Shown here one piece after another: positions 1-11,210 of a DNA stretch of 64,000 nt (positions within the stretch are counted from its first letter, which is position 1; each line of letters opens with the position of its first letter). This DNA is from Leptobrachium leishanense (taxonomy: Eukaryota > Chordata > Amphibia > Anura > Megophryidae). The translations under genes and the position numbers were made by a program. The DNA is taken from the NCBI GenBank assembly GCA_009667805.1, contig CM019075.1, forward strand, positions 20,643,615 to 20,707,614, given 5' to 3'. A model generated the notes under the pieces. That model ran no database searches. It was not told the DNA's origin and was given only the letters and a program-made list of their open reading frames with translations.

Positions 1-484
1 CATAGTATGTAAGCAGTTGATTATTAGGGTGACTGTGTGGACCATGTTTAAAGGAACACATGGATAAGTCTTGCCCTGAAACATGTATTGTTTATATGCT
101 GTAGCAGGGAAATTTTTGTCGCTCACCTGGCCTTCCTTTTGGATCTATTAAATGCAGTGTAATGATTCAACATGCTGCTGGGAGGCATTTATCATGCAAT
201 GCCCATCAGCCTTAATATATGTGTGCATCAAAACATGGATGATACGGCCACCGTGGAGGATTTTAATAATGCAGGGGTGAGAGGTTATTCACTGGATGTG
301 TTCATATTCAAGCTTGTGAGGGTGGGGGATAGGTATGGAAAAGAAAAAACGTTCTATCCTGTACACAACCGCATTAGCGCTGGGTCTCAACTTGGGTCTT
401 AGAGTTTCCCTAGCGTGCGCCAAACGACCTTGTTCATGGACTACTGCAGTCAAGGTGATCTGTTAGTAGGTCGTCAGGCACTAA
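1..484. other. unannotated unique DNA
   Basis: I see no gene, repeat array or transposon end here. The open frame at 172-402 is short and its protein shows no recognisable domain. The last three bases (taa, 482-484) are the left target duplication of the next element. Confidence 0.5.
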
Positions 485-625
485 CAGGGTTATTCAGAAA
501 GCGGTGAAAAGCAGGAGAATGACTGGAGAATGGAAAATTCTAGGTCAAAATAGCCGATTCTTTGACCAAGAATTTTCCATTCTCCAGTCATTCTTCTGCT
601 TTTCACCTCTCTCTGAATAACCCTG
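485..625. mobile_element. PIF/Harbinger-type MITE (CAGGGTTATTC family)
   Basis: A 141-bp palindromic element. The left end CAGGGTTATTCAGA is mirrored by the right end CTGAATAACCCTG. It is flanked by TAA on both sides (482-484 and 626-628), the 3-bp duplication typical of PIF/Harbinger transposition. Nearly the whole element folds back on itself. Relatives with the same core occur at 16211-17136 and 44970-45203. It has no coding capacity. Confidence 0.8.
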
Positions 626-628
626 TAA

Positions 629-870
629 GTTTTAGCGACTCGCACTAAATTTTTCCTTTAGTGATGGTGTTTTAGCTCACACCAGGTGATAGGGCCCTTA
701 CTTTTATACAGTGGTATGATTTAGTGGTGAAAATTATTAGTGCCCCCCCAGTTTTGACTGCGGTATCTTCTGTGCCCCCCTAAATATTGTTCCTAGAGTC
801 GCCACTGCATGTAAGCAGCAAAGGCAGATTCAATACAAAACAGAAAAAATATACAATAAATCCTAAATCA
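629..870. other. intergenic; possible hAT end at 807
   Basis: Mostly featureless. A segment with two C-runs ends in TCGCCACTG at about 799-807. This resembles the CGCCACTG right terminus of the hAT-like elements at 22650-25449 and 41428-42995. No left end or target duplication could be matched, so it is at most an old remnant. Confidence 0.3.
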
Positions 871-1039
871 TGGGGCATGACAACCTCCAACAGGCTAGAT
901 TTTGCAGATCACCTTGGGGAAATGCAGACTGAATCCTGCAATCACTGAGCAGCAAATCATATCACCTGTGCTGTGCTTCACATATCCTGCAAACCTGACC
1001 TGTTAGGGGGACCTGATGACCACGGTTTGGGAACCACTG
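871..1039 (-). mobile_element. hAT-like MITE remnant (CAGTGTTTCCCAAACC family)
   Basis: Read on the minus strand, this starts at CAGTGGTTCCCAAACC and continues through TTTGCAGGATATGTGAAG. It aligns along its length with the plus-strand copy at 4192-4369. The other end has decayed and no target duplication is visible. It is non-coding. Confidence 0.65.
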
Positions 1040-2060
1040 GTATAGAGGATGGTGACGTCACAAAATGAACCATCCGTAAAACAAGTAGAGAAAAATGCAA
1101 GCGGAGTCGTGGATACTCAGCAAACAGGCAAAGGGTTACAGAAAGGTAGGCAGCGTACCGGCAAAGACGAGGAGACGAAGGCAAGGTCAGCAACTGTTCA
1201 GTCAGCTGAATAACGATAACAGGCAATAGGTCACAGGTAGTGGTTCAGTAGCAGATCCGGTAGCTCGAGTATAGGGGAAATAAACGAGCAACGACTCACC
1301 GGAAGTCTTGGCTTTTCTTAAGTGAGCCGGCCGAGTCCCTGATTAGGAGGTGGCATCTTTGCCGGCAAATACTGGCTACCATCTTCCGGGATGAGTCACA
1401 ATAAGAGGACGTTACTTAAGGCACCTATGCGGGGAGTGTGCAGTCGCACGCGCGATTCAGACAGCAGTTCAGCCAACCGAGGAGAGGATCTCCGCTGGCA
1501 CTTGTCCCATTAGCGGCAGGCCAGGCGGCAACTGTGGGTAGCAGAACACGAGCGCCCTGGGGAACGGAAGAGGGGGCAGGGAAGACCATATCTACTATGT
1601 GACACAGCTAGAACTTGAGGGAGTGCTGTATAATTCTACTTAATTCTCCCCAAACACCAGGCAAGACTTTGTGCAGGGAAGAAGAATGATCTTTATTTCG
1701 AAATGGGGACCAGAAACAGGAGGGGGGGGGGTATAATGACACAATCAACAGAATACATTGTCTACATGGGGGGGGTTCCTTCAGGAGACGCAGAAACCTG
1801 ATCAGTTACACTAGACAAGATTAGCAAACAAACAGCATCAAATCAACCTAAGAACAAACAATCACACCGACAGTCAGAACAATAGGTCTACATTAGATTA
1901 CTTACATAAACTAAAGTCCTAAAATACATTGGACAATATTACAAAGTTGGTGCTAACTTAACCAGAACCGTTTTAGTCTATGTAGGTATTAATATGCACA
2001 AAAAGTAGTTTTGCGCACTGATCCCTACCTGGGAAGGTGCTTAAACCAGGAGTATCCAGT
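1040..2060. other. unclassified, LTR-like GC-rich stretch then unique DNA
   Basis: Positions 1040-1605 are GC-rich and end in tgtgaca. The composition and the 'caggcaataggtcac' style resemble the solo LTR at 24366-24913, but I found no paired terminus or duplication. From 1606 to 2060 I recognise nothing beyond G-runs at about 1720-1770. Confidence 0.25.
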
Positions 2061-2640
2061 ATCATTAGGTTAGAACCCACCTTGAAAGAGGTTACCGTGA
2101 TGTGGCGGGTGGGCTTAACGCTTTAATGGCCATTCAAGTAATCTAAAACCTCCGTTTGGTTTTGCACGGAGCCATAGGGAGAAGAACAAGTGACAAACTT
2201 TTTTCTTGTTATGATTTATACATGATGTGGGCTGGATATACTCCTGGTTTCCGCAGCCGCCCAGGTAGGAAACAGTGCGCAACCCGCTTGTAGTGCATAT
2301 TTGTAGATTTTGTTGCATTCCCTGCAGGGTCATTTTTTTGCTGCTGTCCTTGTCTGTGTTTTCTTTTTCAATCCCAAAGTGGAAATGTTTTGGTGAGGAT
2401 ATAAATATAAACCCACCATTCTGTCTTAGCGGAGAAGCAGCAGGAGGGCATGTGGTTGCTTACAACCTAAGGTTAGGACCCACCTTAAAAGAGATTGCCG
2501 TGATGTGGCGGGTGGGCTTAACCCTGTGGCTCCAGGCGAAACAAAACAGAGGTTTTAGTTTACTTGAATGGCCATTAAAGTGTTAAGCACAAATGGCAAC
2601 CTTAATGCTTGTTATGTTTTATATATGGCGGTGTTACGTT
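2061..2640. repeat. composite repeat with direct and inverted segments
   Basis: The segment centred on 'gtgatgtggcgggtgggc' occurs at about 2074-2121 and again at about 2469-2521 in the same orientation. The adjoining segment 'aatggccattcaagtaat' (from about 2115) reappears inverted at about 2523-2587. A related copy lies at 28078-28397 with the same 'caatggccatt' core. I read it as rearranged copies of one dispersed non-coding family. Confidence 0.6.
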
Positions 2641-3305
2641 TACAACAGCTCCGGTTAAGTTAGCACCAACTATGGAATATTGACCAATCGGTTTTAAGAT
2701 GGCAATACATATGATATTAACCCTTGTATGCCCATTGCCTGTTGAAGTGTGGACACTGGCCTCCTGCCAAGAGACTGAACCAATGTGGCAAAGCCAACTC
2801 TCACAGACACGAGGCTGTGTACGGTGTGGACAAGGGTACCAAGGAGGGCGGGGGCACAAAGATGGAGGAGAGAGGTTTGGTTACACTACTTAACCGGAGG
2901 GATAGCGCGGCTATATCTTTAATTGTTACACATTAAACACACACTTTTCCCCAGTAGGTGGGAGGTTGTTATGGCGGGGAGTGGATGGTGGAAGGTACCT
3001 GGTGCTTGAAAGGTTCTCAGAGTTAATGATAAAATAGTCACACCTCACTAGGCAGTAGTGGGTAACCCATAAAGAGATAATTGGTGATTAAAACAGAGTA
3101 ACAGAGGGTGATAGAGTGTAATACGTAACCTTTATTAAATACATTAAACATGCAACAATGTTTGCCTAACAGGATTAAAGGTCGGTTAGTGCCGTGTGCG
3201 CCTCTCACCTCTTACTAAAATCCCAAAACATTCACACAAACAAAAAGATGGAAACTATGAAGAGAAGAGAGAAAGTCACGTCACGTCGATTTCATCCAAT
3301 AGCAG
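2641..3305. other. unannotated
   Basis: No array, transposon end or credible coding exon is visible. Several short overlapping open frames at 2699-2936 show no domain. The last part abuts the left duplication (3306-3313) of the next element. Confidence 0.45.
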
Positions 3306-3313
3306 GTTAATAC

Positions 3314-4184
3314 TAGGCTTGTGCACCGATTTTTTTTTCGGTTCGGTTCGATTTGTTTAAAATTTTCGATTCGGCTCGTTTCGACCGATTTCTGTTTCGA
3401 TTCGGTTCGGCTCGTTTTTCGTGTACATTTTTTTTCGGAATATCGACCATTTTTTTGTGTTTTCGGGTCACTTTGCTCGTTTTTTGTATCGACTTTTCGT
3501 GATTTTGGAAATTTTCGTTTTTTCGGAACGTCTGTTCTCCTCGTTTCAAAGTGTCTAACTCTATTCGTTTTGACGTAAACTACTATGGTTTACTTTTTTT
3601 ATACTTTATATATTTTTTGTTATAATAAATTTTTGGTTTGTTTTTCGGATCCGATAATTCATTCCGTCGATACGATAATTCTGGCGATTCTATCGTGTTT
3701 TTTTTTATTAAATAAAGATCCTTTTTTTTCTTATGAATAATTGAATATACATTTCACAACTTTTTTTAAACATATTAAAATGGTATGAAAGCCAAGGAAC
3801 AAAAAAATGAACAAAACGATTTAAAGAACGCTAAACTGACCCGAATGCCACAAGAAACAAGTGATACGCATTTACAAATACAAAATTTACAGAATCAGCG
3901 ATATAACCGATAATAGTTAAATATACGATTTCCAGAATTACCTAAATGGAACCGAAATCACGAATGGAACCGAAATCACGAATAGAGCAAAAATAAATTT
4001 TGATTTGACACATTTCAAGTCCATTCGAAAAATCCGAAATTTTTTCGTTTCGGCTCGGAAAACTTTTCGGATCGGTCGGTTTTCGGGTCCGACCCGATTC
4101 GGAAATTCGGCCGAATCCGAAGACACGAATCGGGAAATTTTGTGAAAATTCCGAAAATTCCGAAACCCGAAACGCACATCCCTA
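3314..4184. mobile_element. hAT-like non-autonomous element (TAGGGATGTGC family)
   Basis: An 871-bp AT-rich element. The left end is TAGGCTTGTGCACCG; the right end GCACATCCCTA is the complement of TAGGGATGTGC. An exact 8-bp duplication GTTAATAC flanks it (3306-3313 and 4185-4192), which supports hAT-type insertion. The interior is full of 'ttcggttcg' and 'ccgaaa' runs that can fold back. Its short open frames are artefacts of this composition. A fragment with the same right end lies at about 27939-27952. Confidence 0.8.
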
Positions 4185-4191
4185 GTTAATA

Positions 4192-4369
4192 CAGTGTTTC
4201 CCAAACCTGTCCTCAGGGCCCGCTGACAGGCCAGGTTTGCAGGATATGTGAAGCGCTGCACAGGTGATCTGATTTGCTGCTCGGTGATTGGAGGATTCAG
4301 TCTGCGTTCCCGGAGATGATCTGCAAAATCTGGCCTGGTTGAGGGTCCCGAGGACAGGTTTGGGAAACC
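4192..4369 (+). mobile_element. hAT-like MITE (CAGTGTTTCCCAAACC family)
   Basis: The left end CAGTGTTTCCCAAACCTGTC pairs with the right end GACAGGTTTGGGAAAC; the outermost right bases have decayed. Its first base is also the last base of the target duplication of the element ending at 4184. That element therefore inserted at this MITE's left edge after the MITE was in place. Confidence 0.7.
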
Positions 4370-4649
4370 CCTTGAAGCTGGTGGGCAATGAGAGCGGGCC
4401 CCAGAATACACCATGAGGTGTCATCATTTGTTAAGGATGTTTTACAATCTGAACCAATTCTCGTGTTTCATGCGAGCAGGAGCCCGTTCCAGTATTGCTA
4501 CGTCAGACATGTCAGAGGAACAATAAGAGAGTAAGATGGTAACAATCTCAGGGGGGAATTCACACAACTTCAGCCTCGAATGCACTGTTTGGGGGGGGGT
4601 AACCCCCAAACAAATACTCAGAGAATCAAGGGCTGTAAATAAAACTTAA

Positions 4650-5034
4650 CCCCTTCACTACCAAGTGATTTTCTAAATAAACACCAGAAACCAGTGTTTT
4701 TTTTTTTTTTGTAAAATCATTTTTAATTAATTCTACAGTAAGAAATACTTGGGCATATCCCCATTTTATTTCTTACTGTAAATAGCGCCATCTACTGCCA
4801 AATCGCGTTACAGCTGCAGCTCCCCGCCCCCTCCTGCACCGGCTGCCGAATTCCCACTGTCTGGCCATCATTAGCAGATTTTACACCGTTTTAGTTCTTT
4901 GAGGGCACCTTCTGCACCCCAAAAGCAGACAAAATCCATTTGCTTTTGAGTTGCGGATTTGCAGATTGAGATATCTCGATATCGGGGCACTGTATGGTGC
5001 CTTTGAAGCCAGATATATCTTGACAGTGAAGGGG
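4650..5034. mobile_element. piggyBac-like MITE
   Basis: Both ends abut TTAA (4646-4649 and 5035-5038). The termini CCCCTTCACT and AGTGAAGGGG are complementary. TTAA duplication with C-rich ends is the piggyBac hallmark. At 385 bp it has no transposase. The larger element at 58974-60122 has closely similar ends. Confidence 0.75.
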
Positions 5035-5038
5035 TTAA

Positions 5039-6380
5039 CAATATAATGAAGCAAGCACCAACTAAGCACCAGGAGAGAAAAGGTGAGTATTTACACCCCA
5101 AATAAAGCACAGGTTTAAACAATGACTGGGCAGATGGTGTCAGATTTAGTAGGTTAATCCTCATTGTTACTAGAGGCAGGTTTTCCTAGGTGCGTGGCCT
5201 ACATATCCCATGATGCTCAGCATCATGACCGGACAGAACGATTCTCATGTTTTTAGGAAGGGTTTTATTATTTCCTGGAGCTCGTAATCTTTTTGAGAAG
5301 CCATTCGCTCTTCGTGGATTTCCATTAACCCATTAAACACCGAGCAAGGCGTGACAAGTTGGCCAAAAGGCATTTTCCGCTAGTCGTTCCAGAACCCTCG
5401 ACCTTTCTGCGATCCTCGACAACGCAAAACGAAGCAAATCAAAGTACGCAAAACCATCTGTGTGCAAGTAAAGTGTCATTTATTAACGTCCGCAATCCGA
5501 GCGCTGGAAACACGCACTATATCCTTGATCATTATTTTATCGTTGCTTGTGCGGACACGCCGCCACTTCAATCATTTCTAGAGTTACTCCGTTCCAACGA
5601 GAAAGAGATCCGAGCCAGCGCCGTTTTCCGACGGAGGCCAAGTGGGGGGCGGGGGGGTCCGGCTGGCTGGGAAGTTTTCCCAGTCGGGCGTATTGTTTTC
5701 CAGGACCCGGAGACGCATTGTTCTGTTTGAGGATGGTCGTCTCCCAGATGTGGAAATTTCCCCAGTACTCAATCCAGATGTGGAGCGCTTCCACAGCACA
5801 TTTATCACACGCATTCCACCAACATCCCATTAATCATCTCCTGGCAGAGCATTACACTCCAGGATTATAGCCCCCAGGATCCCCAGGCACCGGGGAGTAA
5901 CCCTTTCACGGCTGCGTGAGACATGAAATCGAACACTTTCCGAGGAGGAGCGAAACGTTAAACGTGATACTTCACTTGCCAAGATTGCAAGGTTTCTGTG
6001 AGATTGCAGAGATCAGTGTGAGGAAGGTGGGATATTGGATTGATAATCCCATCACTGTCAGCCAGTTGTGTTACAGTGCGGTGTGTGTCCCCCTGCATTG
6101 TGCGTTCACACATGTCACTCCATGCATTACTATGAGGTATGCTGCATGGCTGCTGTGTTTCAATAGACTATCCAGCTGTGTTTAAAGCGTCTACAACCAA
6201 CGCTATTTACTGCACACCCTGTGCTTTTATTTCACAGCTCAGGTGCCAATTCAACCTGCTCTGCGTTTACAGGATTACACTATTTATTCCTTTTATGACA
6301 CTTCCCGATCCTATCCAGAGTGTTCATTAATACGGCTCATCAAATCCACCCTGTAACCCTCTGAATACGACACCGCCTTA
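5039..6380. other. unique intergenic DNA
   Basis: I recognise no gene or mobile element. A small palindrome (catgatgct/agcatcatg) lies at 5209-5227. Overlapping frames at 5359-5870 show no family signature and conflict with each other on both strands. Confidence 0.45.
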
Positions 6381-9188
6381 AGACCCCCTCTCTACTTGCA
6401 CGCACCTCCCCTCTACTCATGGCACCTCCCCTCTACTTACGGCACCCCCCTCTACTTATGGCACCTCCCTCCCCTCTACTTATGGCGCCTCCCTCCCCTC
6501 TACTTATGGCGCCTCCCTCCCCTCTACTTATGTTGCCTCCCTCCCCTCTACTTATGGTGCCTCCCTCTTGTACCTCCCCTCTACTTATGGTGCCTCCCCT
6601 ACTTATGGTGCATCCCCCTACTTATGGTACCTCCCTCTTGAACCTCCCCATGGTGCCTCCGCCCTACAAATGGTACCTCCCTCTCCTACATCCCCTCTAC
6701 TTATGGCACCTCCCTCTCGTTCCTCCCCTCTACTTATGGTGACTCCCCTCTACTTATGGCACCTCCCCTCTACTTATGGCACCTCCCTCTTGTACCTCCC
6801 CTCTACTTATGGCACCTCCCTCTTGTACCTCCCCTCTTCCCCTCTACTTATGGCACCTCCCTCTTGTACCTCCCCCTCATACCTCCCTCTACTTATGGCA
6901 CCTACCTCTCGTACCTCCCCTCTACTTATGGCACCTCCCTCTCATACCTCCACTCTACTAATGGCGCCTCCCTCTCGTGCCTTCCCCCTACTTATGGTAC
7001 CTCCCTCTTGAACCTCCCCATGGTGCCTCCGCCCTACAAATGGTACCTCCCTCTCGTACATCCCCTCTACTTATGGCACCTCCCCTCTACTTATGGCACC
7101 TCCCTCTCGTACCTCCCCTCTACTTATGGCACCTCCCTCTTGTACCTCCCCTCTACTTATGGCACCTCCCTCTTGTACCTCCCCTCTACTTAGGGCACCT
7201 CCCTCTCGTACATCCCCTCTACTTATGGCACCTCCCTCTCGTTCCTCCCCTCTACTTATGGCGACTCCCCTCTACTTATGGCACCTCCCCTCTACTTATG
7301 GAACCTCCCTCTTGTACCTCCCCTCTACTTATGGCACCTCCCGCTCGTACCTCCCCTCTACTTATGGCACCTCCCTCTCGTACCTCCCCTCTACTTATGG
7401 CGCCTCCACTCGTTCATCCCCTCTACTTATGGCACCTCCCCTCTACTTATGGCACCTCCCTCTCATACCTCCACTCTACTAATGGCACCTCCCTCTCGTG
7501 CCTCTCCTCTACTTATAGTGCCTCCCCCCTACTTATGGTGCCTCCCTCTTGTACCTCCCCTCTACTTATGGCCCATCCCCCTCGTACCTCCCCTCTACTT
7601 ATGGCGCCACCCACTCGTTCCTCCCCTCTACTTATGGCGCCTCCCCTCTACTTATGGTGCCTCCCCCTACTTATGGTGCCTCCCTCTTGTACCTCCCCTC
7701 TACTTATGGCACCTCCCTCTCGTACCTCCCCTCTACTTATGGCACATCCCCTCTACTTTTGGCACCTCCCTCTCATACATTCCCTCTACTTATGGCACCT
7801 ACCCTCTACTTATGGCGTCTCCCTCTCGTACCTCCCCTCTACTTTTGGCGCCTCCCTCTCGTACCTCTCCTCTACTTATGGCGCCTCCCTCTTGTACCTC
7901 CCCTCTACTTATGGCACCTCCCCTCTACTTTTGGCACCTCCCCTCTACTTATGGCACCTCCACTCTACTTATGGCGCCTCCCTCTTGTACCTCCCCTCTA
8001 CTTATGGTACATTCCTCTTGTACCTCCCCTCTACTTATGGCACCTCCCTCTTGTACCTCCCCTCTTCCCATCTACTTATGCAACCTCCCTCTCGTACCTC
8101 CCCCTCATACCTCCCCTCTACTTATGGCACCTCCCTCTTGTACCTCCCCTCTACTTATGGCACCTCCCTCTCGTACCTCCCCTCTACTTATGGCACCTCC
8201 CTCTCGTACCTCCCCTCTACTTATGGTGCCTCCCCCTACTTATGGCACCTCCCTCTCGTACCTCCCTTCTACTTATGGCACCTCCCTCTCGTGCCTCCCC
8301 TCTACTTATGGTGCCTCCCTCTTGTACCTCCCCTCTACTTATGATACATTTCTCTTGTACCTCCCCTCTACTTATGGTGCCTCCCCCCTACTTATGGTAC
8401 CTCCCCTCTACTTTTGGCACCTACCTCTCGTACCTCCCCTCTACTTATGGCACCTACCTCTCGTTCCTCCCCTATACTTATGGCACCTACCTCTCGTTCC
8501 TCCCCTCTACTTATGGTGCATCCCTCGTGCCTCCCCTCTACTTATGGCACCTCCCTCTTGTACCTCCCCTCTACTTCTGGCACCTACCTCTCGTACCTCC
8601 CCTCTACTTATGGTGCCTCCTGCTCATGCCTCCCCTCTACTTATGGTGCCTCCCTCTCATACCTCCCCTCTACTTATGGCGCCTCCCTCTCGTTACTCCC
8701 CTCTACTTATGGTGCCTCCCTCTTGTACCTCCCCTCTACTTATGCAACCTCCCCTCTACTTATGGAACCTCCCTCTCATACCTCCCCTCTACTTTTGGCA
8801 CCTCCCCTCTACATATGGCGTCTCCCTCTCGTACCTCCCCTCTACTTTTGGCACCTCCCTCTCATACCTCTCCTCTACTTATGGTGCCTCCCTCTTGTAC
8901 CTCCCCTCTACTTATGGCGCCTCCCTCTCGTACCTCTCCTCTACTTATGGCGCCTCCCTCTCGTACCTCTCCTCTACTTATGGCGCCTCCCTCTCGTACC
9001 TCTCCTCTACTTATGGCGCCTCCCTCTTGTACCTCCCCTCTACTTATGGCACCTCCCCTCTACTTATGGCACCTCCCCTCTACTTATGGCGCCTCCCTCT
9101 CGTACCTCCCCTCTACTTATGGTGCCTCCCTCTTGTACCTCCCCTCTACTTATGGTGCCTCCCTCTTGTACCTCCCCTCTACTTATGG
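6381..9188. repeat. 33-bp pyrimidine-rich satellite, block 1
   Basis: A tandem array about 2.8 kb long. The main unit is about 33 bp and joins 'cctccctctcgta' to 'cctcccctctacttatggca'; a 20-bp variant carries only the second part. Units differ at the gca/gcg/gtg position and at tcgtacc/ttgtacc. The plus strand is strongly C+T rich and has almost no stop codons in any frame, so it produces spurious open frames of up to 663 codons. The array continues at 10271 after a LINE insertion. Confidence 0.9.
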
Positions 9189-10270
9189 TATTATTATTAT
9201 TATTATTATTATTCTTTATTTATAAAGCGCCAGCATATTCCGCAGCGCTGTACAATAAGCACAGTATAGACAGGGTTACAATACATTGAACAACATTTGA
9301 CAAACAGTACAGGAGGAGATGAGGGCCCTATTCCCGTAGGAACTCACAATCTAGGAGGGTTGGGGTTGGAAACAGGAGGAGAGGACTGTAAGGTGAGAGT
9401 GATTGATGGTTGTGTCAGTGAGTTGGGTGGTAGCCTTCCCTAAATAGGAATGTTTTAAGGGAGCGTTTGAAGGAAGAGAAGTTAGGGGAAAGTCTGACAG
9501 TACGAGGGAGAGCGTTCCAGAGAGTGGGGGCTGCGCGTGAGAAATCCTGCAGACTATCATGGGAAGAGGTGATGCGGGGAGAAGCTAGGCGCAGGTCACT
9601 GTTTGACCTTAGGGAGCGGGCTGGGGTGTATTTGGTGATTAGTGAGGACAGGTAGTGGGGAGCTGAGTTAGTGAGGGTTTTGTAGGTAAGGATAAGGATT
9701 TTGAACTTAATTCTGCAGTGGATGGGGAGCCAGTGAAGGGACTCGCAGAGGGAGCGGCAGAGACAGAGCGGCGGGTGAGGTGAATTAGCCTGGCGGAGGC
9801 GTTCAGGATGGATTGTAGGGGGGGGAGGCGTTCAGGATGGATTGTAGGGGGGGGAGGCGTTCAGGATGGATTGTAGGGGGGGAGGCGTTCAGGATGGATT
9901 GTAGGGGGGGAGGCGTTCAGGATGGATTGTAGGGGGGGAGGCGTTCAGGATGGATTGTAGGGGGGAGAGGCGGGACAGAGGGAGGCCAAATAAGAGATTA
10001 TTGCAATAGTCGAGTCGGGAGATTACCAGGGCGTGTATGAGTTGTTTTGTGGTGACAGCGGTAAAAAATGGCCGAATTCTGGAAATATTACGCAGTTGGT
10101 ATCGGCAGGAGGAGGAAAGAGACTGGATGTGGGGGATGAAGGAAAGAGCAGAGTCAAGTGTAACTCCAAGACAGCGAATTTGGTTTGATGGGGAGATGGT
10201 GATACCCTCCACCATGATAGAGAAGTCAGGAGGTGGGGAGGCATTGGAGGGAGGAATAAGTAGGAGCTCA
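9189..10270 (-). mobile_element. 5'-truncated L2/Rex1-like LINE (minus strand)
   Basis: The element runs on the minus strand. Its 3' tail is the (ATT)n run at about 9189-9215, and its 3' UTR holds 'gcgctttataaataaag'. Upstream lies the C-terminal part of a reverse transcriptase. The same 3' end occurs in plus orientation at 17646-17801, with a diverged copy at 35168-35278. It interrupts the 33-bp satellite. The target duplication cannot be resolved because the flanks are repetitive. It is not functional. Confidence 0.75.
9795..9965. repeat. ~28-bp tandem repeat inside the LINE fragment
   Basis: About six near-identical copies of 'ggcgttcaggatggattgta' separated by G-runs of slightly variable length. 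Read on the minus strand it repeats the LINE codons for QSILNAS. It is probably a local slippage expansion after the LINE inserted. Confidence 0.8.
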
Positions 10271-10274
10271 GTCT
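9889..10274 (-). pseudogene. reverse transcriptase C-terminal fragment of LINE
   Basis: The translation contains RCLGVTLDSALSF, LRNISRIRPF and LIHALVISRLDYCNNLLFG. These are the conserved C-terminal RT blocks of L2/Rex1-type LINEs (LGVxxDxxLSF and LIHAxVxSRLDYCN). The open frame with ATG covers 10215 down to 9889, and homology extends upstream to about 10274. The catalytic YADD region is absent through 5' truncation. The frame then runs into a short tandem repeat that destroys the C-terminus. Confidence 0.8.
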
Positions 10275-11210
10275 TGTACCCCCCTCTACTTATGGTACCT
10301 CCCCCTACTTATGGTGCCCCCCCCTACTTATGGTACCTCCCTCTTGTACCTCCCCTCTACTTATGGTGCCTCCCCCTACTTATGGTGCCTCCCCTCTACT
10401 TATGGCACCTACCTCTCGTACCTCCCCTCTACTTATGGCACCTCCCTCTTGTACCTCCCCTCTACTTATGGCACCTCCCTCTCGTACCTCCCTCTACTTA
10501 TGGCACCTCCCTCTCGTACCTCCCCTCTACTTATGGTGCATCCCTCGTGTCTCCCCTCTACTTATGGTGCCTCCCCCCTACTTATGGTACCTCCCTCTTG
10601 GACCTCCCCTCTATGTATGGTACCTCCCTCTTGTACCTCCCCTCTACTTATGGCGCCTCCCTCTCGTTTCTCCCCTCTACTTATGGCGCCTCCCTCCCCT
10701 CTACTTATGGCGCCTCCCTCTCGTTCCTCCCCTCTACTTATGGTGCCTCCCTTTTGTACCTCCCCTCTACTTACGGTACATTCCTCTTGTACCTCCCCTC
10801 TACTTATGGTACCTCCCCCCTACTTATGGTGTCCCCCCTACTTATGGTACCTCCTACTTATGGCACCTCCCTCTCATACCTCCCCTCTACTTATGGCACC
10901 TCCCTCTCGTACCTCCCCTCTACTTATGGCACCTCCCTCTCGTACCTCCCCTCTACTTATGGCACCTCCCTCTCATACCTCCCCTCTACTTATGGCGCCT
11001 CCCTTTGATACCTCCCCTCTACTTATGGCACCTCCCTCTCATACCTCCCCTCTACTTACGGCGCCTCCCTCTCGTACCTCCCCTCTACTTATGTTGCCTC
11101 CCTCTCGTTCATCCCCTCTACTTATGGCACTCTTGTATACCTCGTATGTATTTGTGGCGCCTTCCTCTCGTACCGCCTCTATTGTTATAGCTACCTCCTG
11201 TACATCCTCT
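10271..11210. repeat. 33-bp pyrimidine-rich satellite, block 2
   Basis: This is the continuation of the array at 6381-9188, with the same long and short units. It becomes irregular after about 11130 and fades into C/T-rich sequence. The unit phase and variants match block 1, so the two blocks were one array before the LINE inserted. Confidence 0.85.

Noticed and set aside
7278..9269. 663-codon open frame rich in Pro/Leu/Tyr, and overlapping frames of 558 and 455 codons
   Set aside because: All three forward frames are open because the 33-bp satellite lacks stops. There is no domain, no consistent start, and the frame ends inside a LINE tail.
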